Assembly (NCBI GenBank): GCA_006937955.1
Contig: SSNP01000013.1
Span: 6,750,957-6,814,956, forward strand
Reading direction: 5' to 3'
Length of the DNA stretch: 64,000 bases
From: Pachypanchax playfairii
Lineage: Eukaryota; Chordata; Actinopteri; Cyprinodontiformes; Aplocheilidae
In this document: one piece after another, positions 24,326-37,217 of the stretch
How the letters are laid out: each line of letters opens with the position of its first letter
Position numbering within the stretch: the stretch's first letter is position 1
Translations under genes and position numbers: made by a program
Notes under the pieces: generated by a model
Seen by the model: the letters and a program-made list of their open reading frames with translations, nothing else
Databases searched by the model: none
What the model was told of the DNA's origin: nothing

Positions 24326-25350
24326 GTGAGTTCACTTTTAGCCCTCCGTGCTGATGCCACTCGTGCTTTTTGAAGTAGAGTGTCTGTTTTAATGGTTTTT
24401 CTATTTTCAGCTTTTAGTTGCAAAAAGCTGAACTGTGTATGGTTTTAGCCCATTACACACACAGAGACACAGTTATATTGAGATGCAGTTTGTCTTGGGG
24501 TTATGGAATCTTTTTATTTCATCAGGAAAACACATAAAGAAATAAAATAAGACTCTTGTTTTTCTTTAACTTTACCAATCTTATTCCTAAAAAAAAAGTT
24601 GATTAAAAATTGAAACGAGAAATGTAAAAATGGGGGAAAAAATACTAACTGCAAAAAGGAAAAAAAAAAGACTCCAAAAAAAACTGGTGTTTGTGGCTAA
24701 AATTTGTTTTTAAGATTATAAAAAATACATACCAGCCTCAAACTCCCAAACTGGTGTTAGAACTGAAGAAGCCCTTTGGAGAAAAGGTGAAGTGTTTTTA
24801 AGTGACCAAAAAGAAGTCCAGTTGCCTTTTTTAAAAAGAAAAGAAAAACTTTATTGGATTATCATATCATGGACAGCTGAGAATCTACACAAACTTACCA
24901 GCATATACCAGTCATACTCACTTTGGAATACATAATCAGAACTCTACTGTAACCCTAACCCTAACCCAGTACATCTGGTCTCCAAACTGATCTTAAGATG
25001 AAAAATTATTAGCCAACGTGTACGTGATTTATTTTTGTGAAACATTTTAAAACATTATTTTTTTGATAATTTGTCCCAGATCTCAAAAAAACAGAGCCAG
25101 TGGTTTTGACAAGTACTGGCTGATTCAATTTATTATTCTATTGGTGAATTAATCAACTTCCACCTTATACCTTTCTTTAAGAGACTAAAGGCACCAGACT
25201 TTACTAACTAAACATAACTAAGACAAATTAACAGATACAAAATATGAAATGACCATAAAACCAAGATTTAAAGAGAAAAATGAACCATTTTTAATGATTT
25301 TATTGCAGGTTTATCATATTTTAAGTATCAGTTCATGGTATCCGTTAACT
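24326..25350. other. brinp1: Start of the 31-kb brinp1 intron
   Basis: Begins with a near-consensus donor GTGAGT. Long A-rich runs at 24585-24680. Three tandem telomere-type TAACCC units at 24950-24967. Otherwise nothing recognised. Confidence 0.5.
24950..24967. repeat. short interstitial telomeric repeat (TAACCC x3)
   Basis: Seen: three perfect tandem units of the vertebrate telomere hexamer. Too short to imply a fusion point; known routes include repair by telomerase or chance. Confidence 0.8.
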
Positions 25351-25354
25351 TTAA

Positions 25355-25640
25355 GCTCAGATCCCAGTCGGCTAAGGCAGAAGGCCGCCCATCCTGAGCC
25401 GGGTTCTGCTAGAGGTTTCTTCCTGTTAAAAGGGAGTCGTTCCTTTCCACTGTCGCCAGTTGTGCTTGCTCAGGATGGGGGATTGTGCTGAAATAACAAT
25501 TCAGCCCAATCGGCTGGTTCCTTAGATAGAAAATGTTTTATTATTAATTGATTGATTTTTCTGTGAAGTGCCTTGAAATGACTTTGTCATGAACTGGCGC
25601 TTTATAAATAAATAAACTTGAAACTTGACTTGAAACTTTA
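25355..25640 (+). repeat. 3' tail of a fish LINE (or LINE-dependent SINE)
   Basis: Seen: CCGCCCATCCTGAGCCGGGT, TTTCTTCCTGTTAAAAGGGA, CTTTCCACTGTCGCCA, then AGTGCCTTGAAATGACTTTG and GGCGCTTTATAAATAAATAA, ending in CTTGAAA-type short repeats. I recognise this as a very common teleost non-LTR retrotransposon 3' end; a clade (L2-like is my guess) cannot be fixed without a database. 5'-truncated, no coding part. Confidence 0.75.
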
Positions 25641-27395
25641 ACTGATATATGTACATTAGAAGGTATCTGGGCCGTGCATCCCTAGTTAGAGTGCTTAACT
25701 AAAAAATATTTTGCGTGTGAGGCAGTTGAATGCACATAGTATGCATGTGCTGACGCATGGTCAGGATGTTACCACCTCTGCCTCAATTTGAGCCAGGAAA
25801 AACCCCGTCAAAAAAAATTAAGAAAGACAATCAGGAAAATTCTAATTACCAAATTTGTTTCTCTAAATTAAACCAGACAGGAGCTACAAAATAGAGCCTG
25901 CAATTTCCCCACTAAAAAGATTTGCGTCTTAACATAATGATAGACAAAAATCAAGAATACATCTTATCTGTTCTGCTACAGGAAGAAGAAGCAAAGATGG
26001 AGCCTCGTCGCTAAATGCTAACTGGCTAAAAGGCAGGAGTATGTAAAGTTATTAGGGACACAAAAGCTAATATATTAATCAGCCCCCTTTACCGCACTCA
26101 TATAGGTTTTGAGTTAATTGTTCTGAGATTCAGTACAAAAGGTTCTAGTCATCACATCACTCATCACAGCTGAGCTTGCAGTTACTACAGGAAAACCAAA
26201 TATCTTGCTGTAACAAAGTACATGCTGTACATCTTTTTAAAGATTGCAATCCCATCCACTAATTTCCCCCCCAAAAAATACCAATTGTATGAGAAACATA
26301 GAACCCAAAAACATTTCCGTTTAGATTGTTTTTCTGTGTTTGCGTCACCGTTTTCTTCAGAAACAAATTAATTCCCTTCAAATCAAAAATGGGGTAGAGA
26401 ATCTGCCTAAAAACAAAACTTGTTTCTCGGAACAGTGTACTCTGATTTCCTTACATCCATCTTCAATCTGATTGTTCAAAAAGACTTGAGCAAAGCAAGA
26501 CTGTCACTTAGCACATGCTTTGCTAGTTCTTAGCTTGTTCTCGCTCTTTCCTCCATCTTCCCTTGTAACTTGCCACAGTTTTCAGTCCCCACTGACTTTC
26601 ATGCCTTGATACTGTCACGCGAACAGTAAACAATACATTTGCATATTGCGCAACTTGACAAAGCAGGATATTTCACAGAGGCATAAATCTCAGGGGCAGA
26701 AGCTGCCTTTCACCGACACTGTATAAGCACTCGAGTTCTTGCTGTGATGCTGCAGTGATTTATCAAAACAGAGTGTGTGTTTGTCTGTCTGGTTCTGCTG
26801 GGAATATTGCCGGGCCGAGTTGTCTTCATCTGTGTTTTACTCTTAACAAACCATTAGTGGCATCAGATTCAGCCATCAGTGTTACATCTTTCCTCATAAC
26901 AAGATGGTTAAATCATGCATTACGAAGGGACATTTTGTTGTTTTCCTCATTAAAAATTAAACCAATGAATAATCCACACATCTGTTAATCCAAAAAATAA
27001 ATAAATTGGCCAGGGAATTGGATCTTACCTGGCTCACACTTGGGGGCACTATAAGGGGCATTGGCCACCCCTATACATCTGCTGCCTGCCTGGTCTTGAT
27101 GTCTGTTTTTACTCTTGGGCCGCTCTGTTTGCAGAGATGGAGGCAACAGGAACTTGTCAGTCTGTCTCCCTCATGTCTCTCCTTGTGCTGACGTTCAAGG
27201 AGAAGAAAAGTTTTTCATTTTCAGGCACTTTGATGTATCTGCTTGAGAACTTTTCTTCATTCCTCAACTTTTCTGGTTCTGACTTTACAATTACTCATCA
27301 TGTTTTATCCATGTCTGTTTAACCATCTGCACTCAATCTTGTTATGTTCTGTTATGTGATATGTACTAGACTGATGGCAGCAGAACAAAAAGAGA
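25641..27395. other. Intronic non-coding DNA
   Basis: No gene or classified repeat recognised. Confidence 0.4.
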
Positions 27396-27706
27396 GCTGC
27401 ATGGTTGCACAGTTTTTAGCGCTGTCGCCTAACAATAGGAAGGGTCTTGGTTTGAAACACGGGGATCTTCTCATGCATGTATTGGTTTACTCCCGCAAAC
27501 CAAAAACATGCATTAGAGGGGACAACTGGCCACTCTAAATTGGCCCTTGGTGTGTGTGTGTGTTTCTCTGTGGCCTTGAGATGAACCGGTGACTTGTCCA
27601 GGGTGTAATCTCACCTCTCCCCAATGGCTGCTGGCTATACAGTAGGCACCAGTTTCACCTGACCCTAAACAGAAACAAGCAGGTAAAGGTAAAATGAATG
27701 GATGAA
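27396..27706 (+). repeat. DANA/V-SINE-type SINE copy
   Basis: Seen: GCTGCATGGTTGCACAG head, AGCGCTGTCGCCTAACAATA, box-B-like TTGGTTTGAAACACGGGG, CCACTCTAAATTGGCCCTTG, GAACCGGTGACTTGTCCAGG and CCTGACCCTAAACAG, ending AATGGATGAA. Same family and orientation as the copies at 15.9 and 60.3 kb; the stretch with TTTGCATGTTCTCC is degraded here. A TG run lies near 27550-27562. Confidence 0.85.
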
Positions 27707-28619
27707 GTCATGGTGAGGTGGGTTGGTGAAAAACTTACATCACCTGTATAATGGACCCCACAACACTGTCCATGACCCACACAACCAATTATAATGTGGC
27801 TAGATTATTAATTTGGAAAACCTTCTTCAGTGTGAGAGCAACTATGAACCTCCTACTCACTTAGTAATCAACAGATAGATTTTCTTTATTTTCTGCATCC
27901 CAAAGACACTTTCTTGTACCATTGCCAAGATTAATCTGTCAGGAGCATGATTCCATGATGATCCTTTCATGTATGCCCATGATGCTATAGCACAATTCCC
28001 AAGCTCCATCTGGATGCTGCTGCACCATGCTAGCATGACACTATCACAGGATGGGCCATAGTCTAGACATAAGTCCAACACTGCCAGGCCGGCCTCAAAT
28101 TCTTGACGACCAAGTCATGTTGGTTGTTGTGGTCCCAATGTGATGGATACACTCCCACAACCCTTCACACAAGACCCCAATACCATGATCTTGCTACTGA
28201 AGTTTTGTTTAATCTAAAGATAATTGTCAACCTTTCATTTTCTGTCACAAGCAATGCTTTTAACGCTCTCTCAAAGACCTCACCAGGACCTCACCAAGAC
28301 CCTGCAAAGACCATCCACCTTTAGGTTGATTCATCCAGAGTGAAGGGGCCTTAAAATAAAAACAAGATAAAGATTTAAAAAAAATCAGGGAGAAAGTATT
28401 TGATGAACAGAACCAATCAAATCACAGAGTTCCATCTACCGTTCCAATAACTGGGAGTGAAGTAGATGAACACACAGCAGAGTGTACTTTGTGAATGAAA
28501 TACACTTTTGTACTTTTATACAGATGTTTATACGTTGAACTGAGTTTCTGAAGGAAATGTGTGATTCATTTACCAAAAGGTCTAAATGCACTTCTAGAAT
28601 TTTCACTCAAAGCTCAACC

Positions 28620-29060
28620 ACCAGTTAATTTCAGTGATTGATACATCTTCAGCCACCGAGAGGGAGAAAATCAGTGACATCAGCTGGTGTTGAGTTTGGT
28701 TGGAATGAAATCATACATACCCTCAGCCGTCTTTGGCACATGATTGCCCAGCCGTGTTCTCCTCGAACCAACCAATGAGGACTGAATTGCTTCGTAAATT
28801 TCCCCAGGGACTTTCTCTGCCTCAATGATTTAGTGGTGGAAAGTGGTTGAATCAGATTTGCAGAGAGACAAAGAATCCATCGCTTTTGGGTTCACTTATC
28901 AAGAGAGATTACCCCCGAGGCACGCCGTACGGACAATGCCAACCTGATCAGCAACAAACAAATCTGCCCTTTCTTTAATAACATTGGCACTGTGCCTATT
29001 TAAAGAATAAAGACAGAATTAGAAGGTTCCAGTTTCTTGTGGAGAAGTCTGAAAATGTCA
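28620..29060. promoter_or_regulatory. candidate conserved regulatory element
   Basis: Seen: about 440 bp of balanced composition without repeats, with an E-box CAGCTG near 28680, TCAATGATTTAG and TTATCAAGAGAGATTA motifs, and a C/G-rich patch CCCCGAGGCACGCCGTAC at 28913-28930, all unlike the flanks. Conservation is not testable here. Confidence 0.22.
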
Positions 29061-31758
29061 CTGTCAATTGAAGGGGAAAGACACACTGTTTCCCTTCGGT
29101 CTCAGAGAAATGTTTGCAGTCGGCTTTGTATAATTGTCACAGCAGCTTTCAAGCATCATGTTTCATTAATTTTTATTTAATTCTTTTTTGTATACATTTC
29201 CTGTACAGTGTCCATCAGTCACAAGAAAGCTACTTTCATTTCTACTTGAATATCACTGTTGTGTCAAACCTGATCTGAATAAAGGTGCATCAGGGTGCGC
29301 TTCACTTGGCGGTAAAATTCAATGCCCTGTTTTGCTCACACTAGCATCCTTCGTCCGTTTGCTTGTACTCTATTATGGGGTCGAATATGTTTCAGATGAC
29401 GCTTGCTTTCTGTTTGGTCTTTGTTCACAGAACTCTATCTCAGGTTCTTGTCTGCCTGAGCAAAAGAAAAAAGGATCCAATATAAATGCAAATCTGGTAG
29501 CCATTAATGCATTTTAAAGGCCTCAAATCAGCATCTCACTGTAATCAAAAAAAGCAAGATGAGGGTTGTTATTTAGAGTATAAAAAAATATATTTATGAA
29601 AATGTCCTGCATCAATTGATCTCACTTTGAAAAGCAACACAGATGGGAATGAAGAGAAAGGTTTAAACACAGCCTTGAAATGACCAGTGAAGAAGTAATG
29701 CTATACTAAACCACTATGTTGACAATGGTAATAACAAAAGAAGCCTGATATTTGGACTTTGAGTTAAATAAAATGAATGCAAGCCTGATAGGTTAATGCA
29801 GGAACCAAGAAGCAGAAAGAAAACCCATTTAAAAAAAGAGAGAAATTGAGCCATTCTGCTTCAAATAATTGCAAAGCCATGGAACACTGCTAGTTATCAT
29901 TATACTTTATTACTGGCTCAATATAGCGTTTTGAAATTGCTTTGCACCATCTATTACCAAAATTATTCTGCTTAAAGGAAAAATGCATCAACACTATTGT
30001 TGTCATTTTAATAGTTGTAGAAAAAAAAACCCTTCTTCATTAAAGAGCGTTCCTGCTATGAACTAAACAAAAAAGCAGAGACGTTCAAAGAACTTCTGTA
30101 TATTCCATCTCTGCTTGTGGTTACTTATATTTAACTACACGCCATAGTGGACTGCAATCTTACGGTTAAAGAAAGTAGAAAAAAAGTTTCATCTAATGTT
30201 AAATTTATTGATTAACCTGGGCAATTTTGAGCAGTGTTTCTGAAGATCTGCTGTCTAAGACAGCTAAAATGACAGACTTGGTTTCTGTTTGGAAAGATAA
30301 ATTGCATTAAAATGTTTTTTTTTCCTTTTTCAACTATGATTTTACATGCTATCCTACCAGATATCAATGCTTTTCCTAACTCTATAACACCGAATCTATA
30401 GTAGTATTTGACATGTTTATTAGTATTTCAGTGGTTTTCAATCTAAACTCAGGTAATAAAACAATTTAATGATGTATGTCTAGCTATATTTTTCAAGCTA
30501 AGATCAGACTTGATACACTCTGTTGTTTATTTGGTGAGCTGTTGGAAGCTCCAGCTTCTCAAAGCAAATTTCAAAGTAGCTTTTGCATCACTTCAAAACT
30601 TTTCATAGATGACTGACATCAAATCCAAAACAATAGCAGCGCTGAGCACAATCTTGCTGCACCTAGAAGAAAAGCTTTTTTGTATACCCTGAAAAGCAAC
30701 AGTCCCTGGACAGTTGCTGAAATATAATCCCTATTGTAGTGTCCTGGTTGTTTTCTGCACAGGCAAAGCTTGAAGAATCCTTCCATGTCACCGCTGTAGC
30801 TATGTTATTAATGATGCCAGCGTTGTTACCACAGCAACACATGTAGAGAGGCAGATGCTGGTGATCTCTTGACAGTCTGAGTATTTTTTCCTAATATGTG
30901 TTGTAATGAAGCCTAACTTCTGCTTTGGACAGATTTTATTAGCTCTCTCAAAGAAAAGCAAAACTTTAAAAAATGTTTTCATGCATCTTTTCTACAAAAA
31001 ACCCTACAAATTACATCAATTCTCTGTAATTTTGCACATGATTCTTAATAAAGCTAACATTTTTTGGCAAGAAATAATAACTTAAAGAATGTGTGTCCTG
31101 ACAACATTTTAGGGTTTTTACCATCACTGTAAAATACACAAATTCAGAAGGTCAAAATAAAAATAAAAAAATCAGCAAAGTTTGATAGAGTATATGTACA
31201 TTGACTCCTGCAGTTCTGTTATACACAAATTTAAACACACACAGTGAGTTACCTTTTCTGTTTAATCTGCACCTCATGTTTTAACAACAGAACAGGAAAC
31301 AAGGTTTAACATTTGTTGGTCTCAGGTGCAGCATTAGTTGGGTTGAGCCATCTGTAATTGGATAGAAAAAGAGAGAGGAGAGGATGATTTGATATAGTCG
31401 GCAGATTTGCTGAGAAAGGCCGCAGCGATGTTTAATTCAGCAGGCTGTAGCCGACGGAAAAGAAGGAGAGACGCAGTTGGGACTTCTGGAAGGATGAAAC
31501 AGACTGAAGAAAGAGGACAGAGACATGAAGGGGTCCAAGATGCCATCAGGCAGCAGGACAGGAAGGTGCTAAAAGTGTGTGATGAATGTATGTAAGTGCT
31601 AGAGACATGGAGAGGAGAAACAAAACAAAGGAAGGTGGCGCTGACAGGAAAAGCAAGCAGTAAGGTGACGTTCAAGGTTAGCAACAACACAGAGGAATCC
31701 AAGTGGTTCATAAAACTCACAAATACCAGTATACAGTGTAAGTGTGCTACTCTGTCAA

Positions 31759-31775
31759 ACACACACACACACACA
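31759..31775. repeat. (AC)n microsatellite
   Basis: Seen: about eight perfect AC units. Confidence 0.85.
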
Positions 31776-31889
31776 AGCAAAGACATGTATTATTAAGGTA
31801 TCCTCTGCATCTCATCATACCTGCACTCATGGTTTTTTATGTGTCAAGATGATTTCTGCTGTCTCTCAGATGAGAACTACTGGTTCAAT

Positions 31890-32094
31890 TACACCTCTAA
31901 TTCCAAAAAGTTGGGACACTATAAAAAGCAAATAAAAACTGAATAAATGATTTGCTATCAAATTGAAAATAAGCTTATATTTTCTCTGATATGATAAAAA
32001 TAAATAAATCTCAGTTTTAACTTCTGATATGATGCTTATTCAATTTTTATTTACATTTTACAGCCTCCCACATTTTTTTAGAACTGAGGTTGTA
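31890..32094. mobile_element. Tc1/mariner-type MITE (about 205 bp)
   Basis: Seen: left end TACACCTCTAATTCCAAAAA with GTTGGGACACTATAAAAAGC next to it; right end CTCCCACATTTTTTTAGAAC then TGAGGTTGTA. The ends are imperfect inverted repeats of about 45 bp. They match the widespread teleost element whose ends read CCCCAATTCCAAAAAAGTTG. The middle is only about 110 bp of AT-rich DNA, so an internally deleted, non-autonomous copy. Confidence 0.8.
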
Positions 32095-35000
32095 GAAAAA
32101 TGTACTATTGATCTGTTTTTGCTTTTTTCTATTTACTTAATTATGAGTGTGGACTGCATGCATTTATGTATGGCCTATTACTTAGCTTGAATAGGGTTCA
32201 AGTTGATAGAAACTAACAGGCACTGAAATATATGTGGAATAACTTCAAAAGCAATTAATAAACATCAATAAATATGATAGCCAGACAGATGACCCTAACC
32301 CAACATCAGCGTTTTGATTTTTAAACTTTTATTTCTGCCAATTATAGAAACTATAATTCCAGCATTGCTAATCAGGCTGCTATTTGCTAATTTTCATTTC
32401 CATTCAGTCAAAATTTTAATATGATGAATGCTTTTATTGTCATTATTACTTCATCTCATTTCATTTATAAGTTTCAAACAGTCCAACACACTGTACATAC
32501 AGTATAACACACAGTGTATTTTTTAACTACTGGAAATACGGTCAATTAAAAAAAGTTGGTGTTGACCTGTAGTTCTCAGAGGCATAAATTGGGGACAGTC
32601 AACAAGAGGTAATGTTGGGTGCCACATTCCTTGTCCAACGTAGTGATAAAAGGCTCTTTTTGTGGGATGACTTAATTACTGGCAAGGAAAGGGATAGTAA
32701 TTAGTGGAGAAACAGGAGGCCAGAAGAAACTGTCAGGGTTAAGTACTGACTAATTCACTGCGTGGGACGCCTGAGCCACTCTCCCTTGAGATTGAATACA
32801 ATATTATCACAAGAGCAACAAGCTCTCAATAGGAAACAGTGGAGCAGCCATGCCTCTCAAAACCATTACTTTGATGTGGCTGATCTGAGCTTCTTGAGTA
32901 AATTAGCGAGTACTACAATACATGAAACAATAACGGAATGTCAAAACTGTCGACCAGTTTTATCCAAACTGTTCGCCGCAGCATTTCACAACATTTCACA
33001 GCGGACTTTTCCGACTAACAGAAAATCTAACGTTGCATCTGCTGTAGTCACACAGTTCATGTTTCATGCTTCATGGGTTCTGTCCTCTCATGCAGGAATC
33101 TACATTCCAGCTGATTTGATTTTGCTTCAGGTTAAGGTTTAGTGAAGCTTTAGGTCTGAGATCCACCAAACTCTGTGTACTCAGCTGAATCAGAGCTGAT
33201 AAATACTTGCACATCAGGTTCCACCAAACAAATACAAGTGGATATTGGAGATGTCCGTCAGATCTGGCATCTACACAGATTTCTGCATACAGCAAATAGA
33301 GTAGAGGATAGAACAATTTCTGCATAGTTGTGTCTTCTCCATAGACCAAATTCTCAGCTTTATTAGTCACTTTCTTGGTTCCATGCATTTTATGTCTACA
33401 TAGTTTCATCATCTACTGATATCTACTGGCTATTTCATGATTGCTTTATTCTTTAGGATTTTTAGCTGCGTTTCTCTATCAGGTCTGTGTTGTTTGCTGA
33501 CTATGTACAACCTTATACCTTACACAGTGCAACTGAAAACAGGATTTAGAAAACAGGGTGTTTTTTTACCAGATTTTTCTTTTTTTCTGCAAATTTGACT
33601 TGAAAAATAATTTATATATATCTATATTTGTTATTATTTAACATATGGGTTTTCTGTGATATTATCTAAACAAATAACTGCTATCTTGTATATGACAAGA
33701 TCATACAATAAGCTAAATGAGAGAGCACAAGAGTGTAAGAGCTATTACTAGGATAATGACAATAAATCAATTATTATATTTTCTTGTTCATTATATTGTA
33801 ATCTAATAATAAAATTGTCATCTGTAGTACTTGCATCCTCCACCAGACGGCAGAAAATATGGACATAATTGGATACGGAATGATTTTAGGGAAATGATAA
33901 ACATTTTACATTCTCTGGTTATATAAGGTATATAGTTATTTACACAACTCTAAAGTTGGTTGTATGGTTAATTGTAAAAAGTGACAAATGAACCAAATGA
34001 AATCACAATCCAAAGTTTAGACTTTAATTTTCCTTCCAAATGAGTTGCAATTGGATGTGTGATGCAAGAGTCGGAATATTGTATGCAGCAAAAATCTATA
34101 TATGTTTGAAAGTTTTATCTTTCAAAGCAAATACATTTTAAATTAAACTGAATACAGTACCATTTTGGGCTTATTTTGTTTCTTTAAAATGTATTTCAGA
34201 TGACACAAAGTATCAAGGTCAATATAGACATTACTTTAAGAGACATTAGCTCATGTTTCACTTTGGAAAGGCAGCTTGTAGTTACAGTAAAAACAAACAA
34301 ATACATAAAAAATATAAAATAAAATGGAATCAAATATTACTTTTTTATTTATGCATTTATTTTCCTTTATTCTTAGCGGCTCCTTGAATAAGCAGTGAAT
34401 AAAATGTGTTATTAAAGTGTTCTAGGACCGGTTTTAGAAAGTAAGACTTTATTAATCAGTAAGAAAAGTTGACTCGAATGTACCTTACATCTAAATTTGT
34501 CACTTGTAATGTTAAAGGAAATAACCCCTGAAACAGCTGCATTATTTTTTCCTCCTCATAGAAACAGGTATAAATCTGTGTTTTGATTGGAGAGCATGAA
34601 TGCTCCAAAAACAATGAGATTTTAGAGATTTTCCTCAAAATACCTGCAAGCCAGGATGAGACAAAACAAGACATTTTACATCAGTTTCTTTAATCAATTT
34701 TCTAAAGGTGTGTACAAATTTAACATAAAAAAAGTTAAATAATAAAAAAGCGATGCAAAGTGAGACAGCATGATACACTCAGAAAGGTTGTTTTGATCTC
34801 CAGGGGCCCATACAGCAAAGGGCTGATAAGTAGGTTTAACAAGTAATGACATGTTTCTTATTTTCAGACTGGAAGCAGTGAAGCAGCAGTGGGTATTATA
34901 GATTACCACTGACTTGTGCACGCTTGAGCCATGGTATCAGCCAGCCAGAGTACATTTGATTGCACAGGAGAATATTCTGCAAGAGTGCAAGGAGAATATT

Positions 35001-35705
35001 CTCCTGTGCAATAAAAAGACACAGAGCAGACATCTACAGAAAAATATATAGCTGGGAAAAAAGAAGAAAACCTTTACGATTTGAATGAAACACAACTTTA
35101 AGCAGGATTTTGTAGGTTTCCCAGCATGACTTGTAGAAAGAATTCCCTCCAACATGTATGGATTGTGTTATTTCATGCCATTAAATATCAAGTTTCTAAC
35201 CTAAAACATTTTATTTGATGAGATTTTATTTGCTATTTTCACCTGAATGTGCAATTCTACAATTTAAACCAAATTAGAATGTTAAGTAAAATAAAATAAG
35301 TTAAATTACAAGATCTTCTTTTTTTTTTTTTTATCTCCATCACAAACTCAAATGAAATAAAAATAAACTGACACTGTACTAATTACTGGTCTCTGCCTTA
35401 ACCAGGATAATTATACTAAGAGGAAATAAAATATCTCGATGATTATGGTGTACAATTTAGATGATAGAGGCCTAAAACACATTCACTCAAATTACAAATT
35501 ACACCTATAAGAGGGCTTGTCCATTTTTTAAGTGTATTCTTCTAGTTGAGCTACACTTGACATCCAGACCCATAAATAACTGAACTCTAAATTCTGGTCT
35601 GTTTTATTCCATTTTGACAGTCTCTCAACTAAGGTTTTAAATTTCAAAGGCTTTTCCTTGAAAAGCTACAAAAACAACAAGAATAACATATACCAGGGAT
35701 ATCAG
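32095..35705. other. Intronic non-coding DNA
   Basis: No gene or classified repeat recognised. An open frame of 126 codons at 32762-33142 has no recognisable domain. Holds the perfect hairpin at 34959-35012. Confidence 0.4.
34959..35012. repeat. perfect 20-bp inverted repeat, 14-nt loop (hairpin)
   Basis: Seen: arm 34959-34978 (ATTGCACAGGAGAATATTCT) and its exact reverse complement at 34993-35012, no mismatch. The loop GCAAGAGTGCAAGG partly repeats the arm end. Could fold as RNA on either strand or as a cruciform. Shorter than typical animal pre-miRNAs, so an RNA gene is not claimed. Confidence 0.9.
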
Positions 35706-35822
35706 TCTGCACTGTGGTGCAGTTAATTAGCAATTGTGTCTTAGAAACAAGAAGGTCAACATTTCAACCCCTGATCTTTCTCCATGAATGTTGCATGTTC
35801 TTTTTCTACATGCAAGGGTAAT
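35706..35822 (+). repeat. 5' fragment of a DANA/V-SINE-type SINE
   Basis: Seen: TGCACTGTGGTGCAGTTAAT, GTGTCTTAGAAACAAGAAGG, ATTTCAACCCCTGATCTTTC and GAATGTTGCATGTTCTTTTT follow the order of the SINE head and early body. The rest is absent. Confidence 0.6.
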
Positions 35823-36698
35823 TAAAAGTCTACTTCACCAAACAAATAATGAAAAAAGGGGATGGGAACAAGAATGCTGTGTTTGATTCATGTGATTTAT
35901 ATAAGTGAAGTGAAGTGAAGATTTTTCATTAAAATCAATTCCCACATTACCTTAGACAAAACAGTAGGATATTCTTTGTTAAATGTTGATGTTGGTTATT
36001 AGTTTGTAAGTAAATAAGTTAGTCTTGAATTTGACCTAAAGTTGTATTTTTGTAAAGGAACTGTCCAAAGCTATCTAGTCCACCCAAAAAGCATCTGGTA
36101 TTGCAGAGGATTTCACAGTTTATGTGGCAAGTCTCTCGATAGGTTGACAGTGAAAATTCCTCTCTGTTTATCTTCCTGTCAAAACAACATACAGATTTTG
36201 TTACTTGACATTTCATGAAGTAAAATGTGATAATGGCGTCTCCGGTAGATAAAAACCGAGGGAGGATTACCAATTTTAGGAGGAAAATATGAAAGATAAT
36301 TTTTTTTTATATATGTCACCCTGACAACAAAAACGAAGGTGGCAGAAAATGTTAAATTATTGTACAGTTTTGTTTAGGTAATTAATTTTCTGTTTGAGAG
36401 AGCATCAGCTTATGACAGAACAAAGGGTGATATTTCTTATTTGCTAAATTAGTCCAAAGAATTTGATCCAACAAGATATTTCTGAAAATTTGGAAAGTGT
36501 TTGTGTAAATGTTAGAAATAATTAATACCTTATCCATTGGACATAACCTTCTGAGGTAGTTTTTTTTTTTTACATTGGCAGCAGTCCAGTCTGATCCCAT
36601 TAGCTTATTGGTGTTGTCCATAAACTTAGTTTCTCTGAACTGAAGCAGTTCAGGAAATTGTCTACAACAGGTTCAATAGTATTTATTTTTTACTTTTA
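35823..36698. other. Intronic non-coding DNA
   Basis: Nothing recognised apart from a short AGTGA tandem run near 35906-35918. Confidence 0.4.
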
Positions 36699-37217
36699 CC
36701 CCTCCTTTCCACTGGATGCATAACAGACATGTAACATCAGCGAAGCATAATACGCAGCTGACATCCGCCATTAAAATCAGTGGGACAATTTCCACTTGGC
36801 GCGAATCAGAAGCGTCATGGCCTTTACGTGGCAGTTCTACGCTTCTAAAACGTGTCAAGCTCAGCAGTTTAGTTTAAACCAGACAGGAAATCAGGCATTC
36901 GTAAAAAGTAAAATATCCAGAAGTTTGAAAATAAAAGATTGGTGTTTGCAAGACTATGGAAAAATACAGTACTTTTGATGGGTTTGAAGTCCGTAGGTGG
37001 TGTGAAAATGAGCTACATACCTTCTGGATACACGTTGTCGTCTTTCTCTCTGCTTTATGTTGTGTGTACTGATGAAATCACACCTCCTGGGACCAGCTGG
37101 ATGGAATGCTTTATGTGACTGATACGCATCTGAAACGCTTATGGTAGGAAGGGACGCACGGCTGATTTCGCTAGTAAAACTCTACGCATTACTGACACAT
37201 CCAGTGTAAATGAAGGG
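36699..37217. mobile_element. Harbinger-like MITE with TTA target
   Basis: Seen: left end CCCCTCCTTTCCACTGGATG and right end CATCCAGTGTAAATGAAGGG are inverted repeats with three mismatches in 20, flanked by TTA on both sides (36696-36698 and 37218-37220). A 3-bp TTA duplication is typical of PIF/Harbinger. No transposase inside, so non-autonomous; CpG dinucleotides such as TTGGCGCGAATC still remain. The short duplication makes the superfamily call provisional. Confidence 0.6.

Larger units (their letters stand above)
27707..31889. other. Intronic non-coding DNA
   Basis: No gene recognised. A repeat-free block at 28620-29060 is listed as a candidate regulatory element. 31334-31786 has open frames on both strands but no domain; an AC microsatellite (about 31759-31775) lies at its edge. 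Confidence 0.4.

Noticed and set aside
24096..24335. Antisense open frame across the first coding exon
   Set aside because: It is the shadow of the conserved brinp1 exon; the + strand clearly encodes BRINP1.
27800..28330. Possible retroelement coding remnant
   Set aside because: Open frames exist on both strands and the DNA is less AT-rich, but I could match no motif of reverse transcriptase, integrase or transposase.
31334..31786. Longest open frame in the window (150 codons, minus strand), with a second frame on the + strand
   Set aside because: Leucine/serine/cysteine-rich translation without any domain, includes the complement of an AC microsatellite, no splice or start context, and frames open on both strands, as in low-stop-density non-coding DNA.
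32762..33142. 126-codon + strand open frame
   Set aside because: No domain recognised and composition like surrounding intron; expected by chance in 64 kb.
34959..35012. microRNA gene
   Set aside because: The stem is perfect but only 20 bp, with a 54-nt total length and no flanking stem extension that I can see; kept as a hairpin only.
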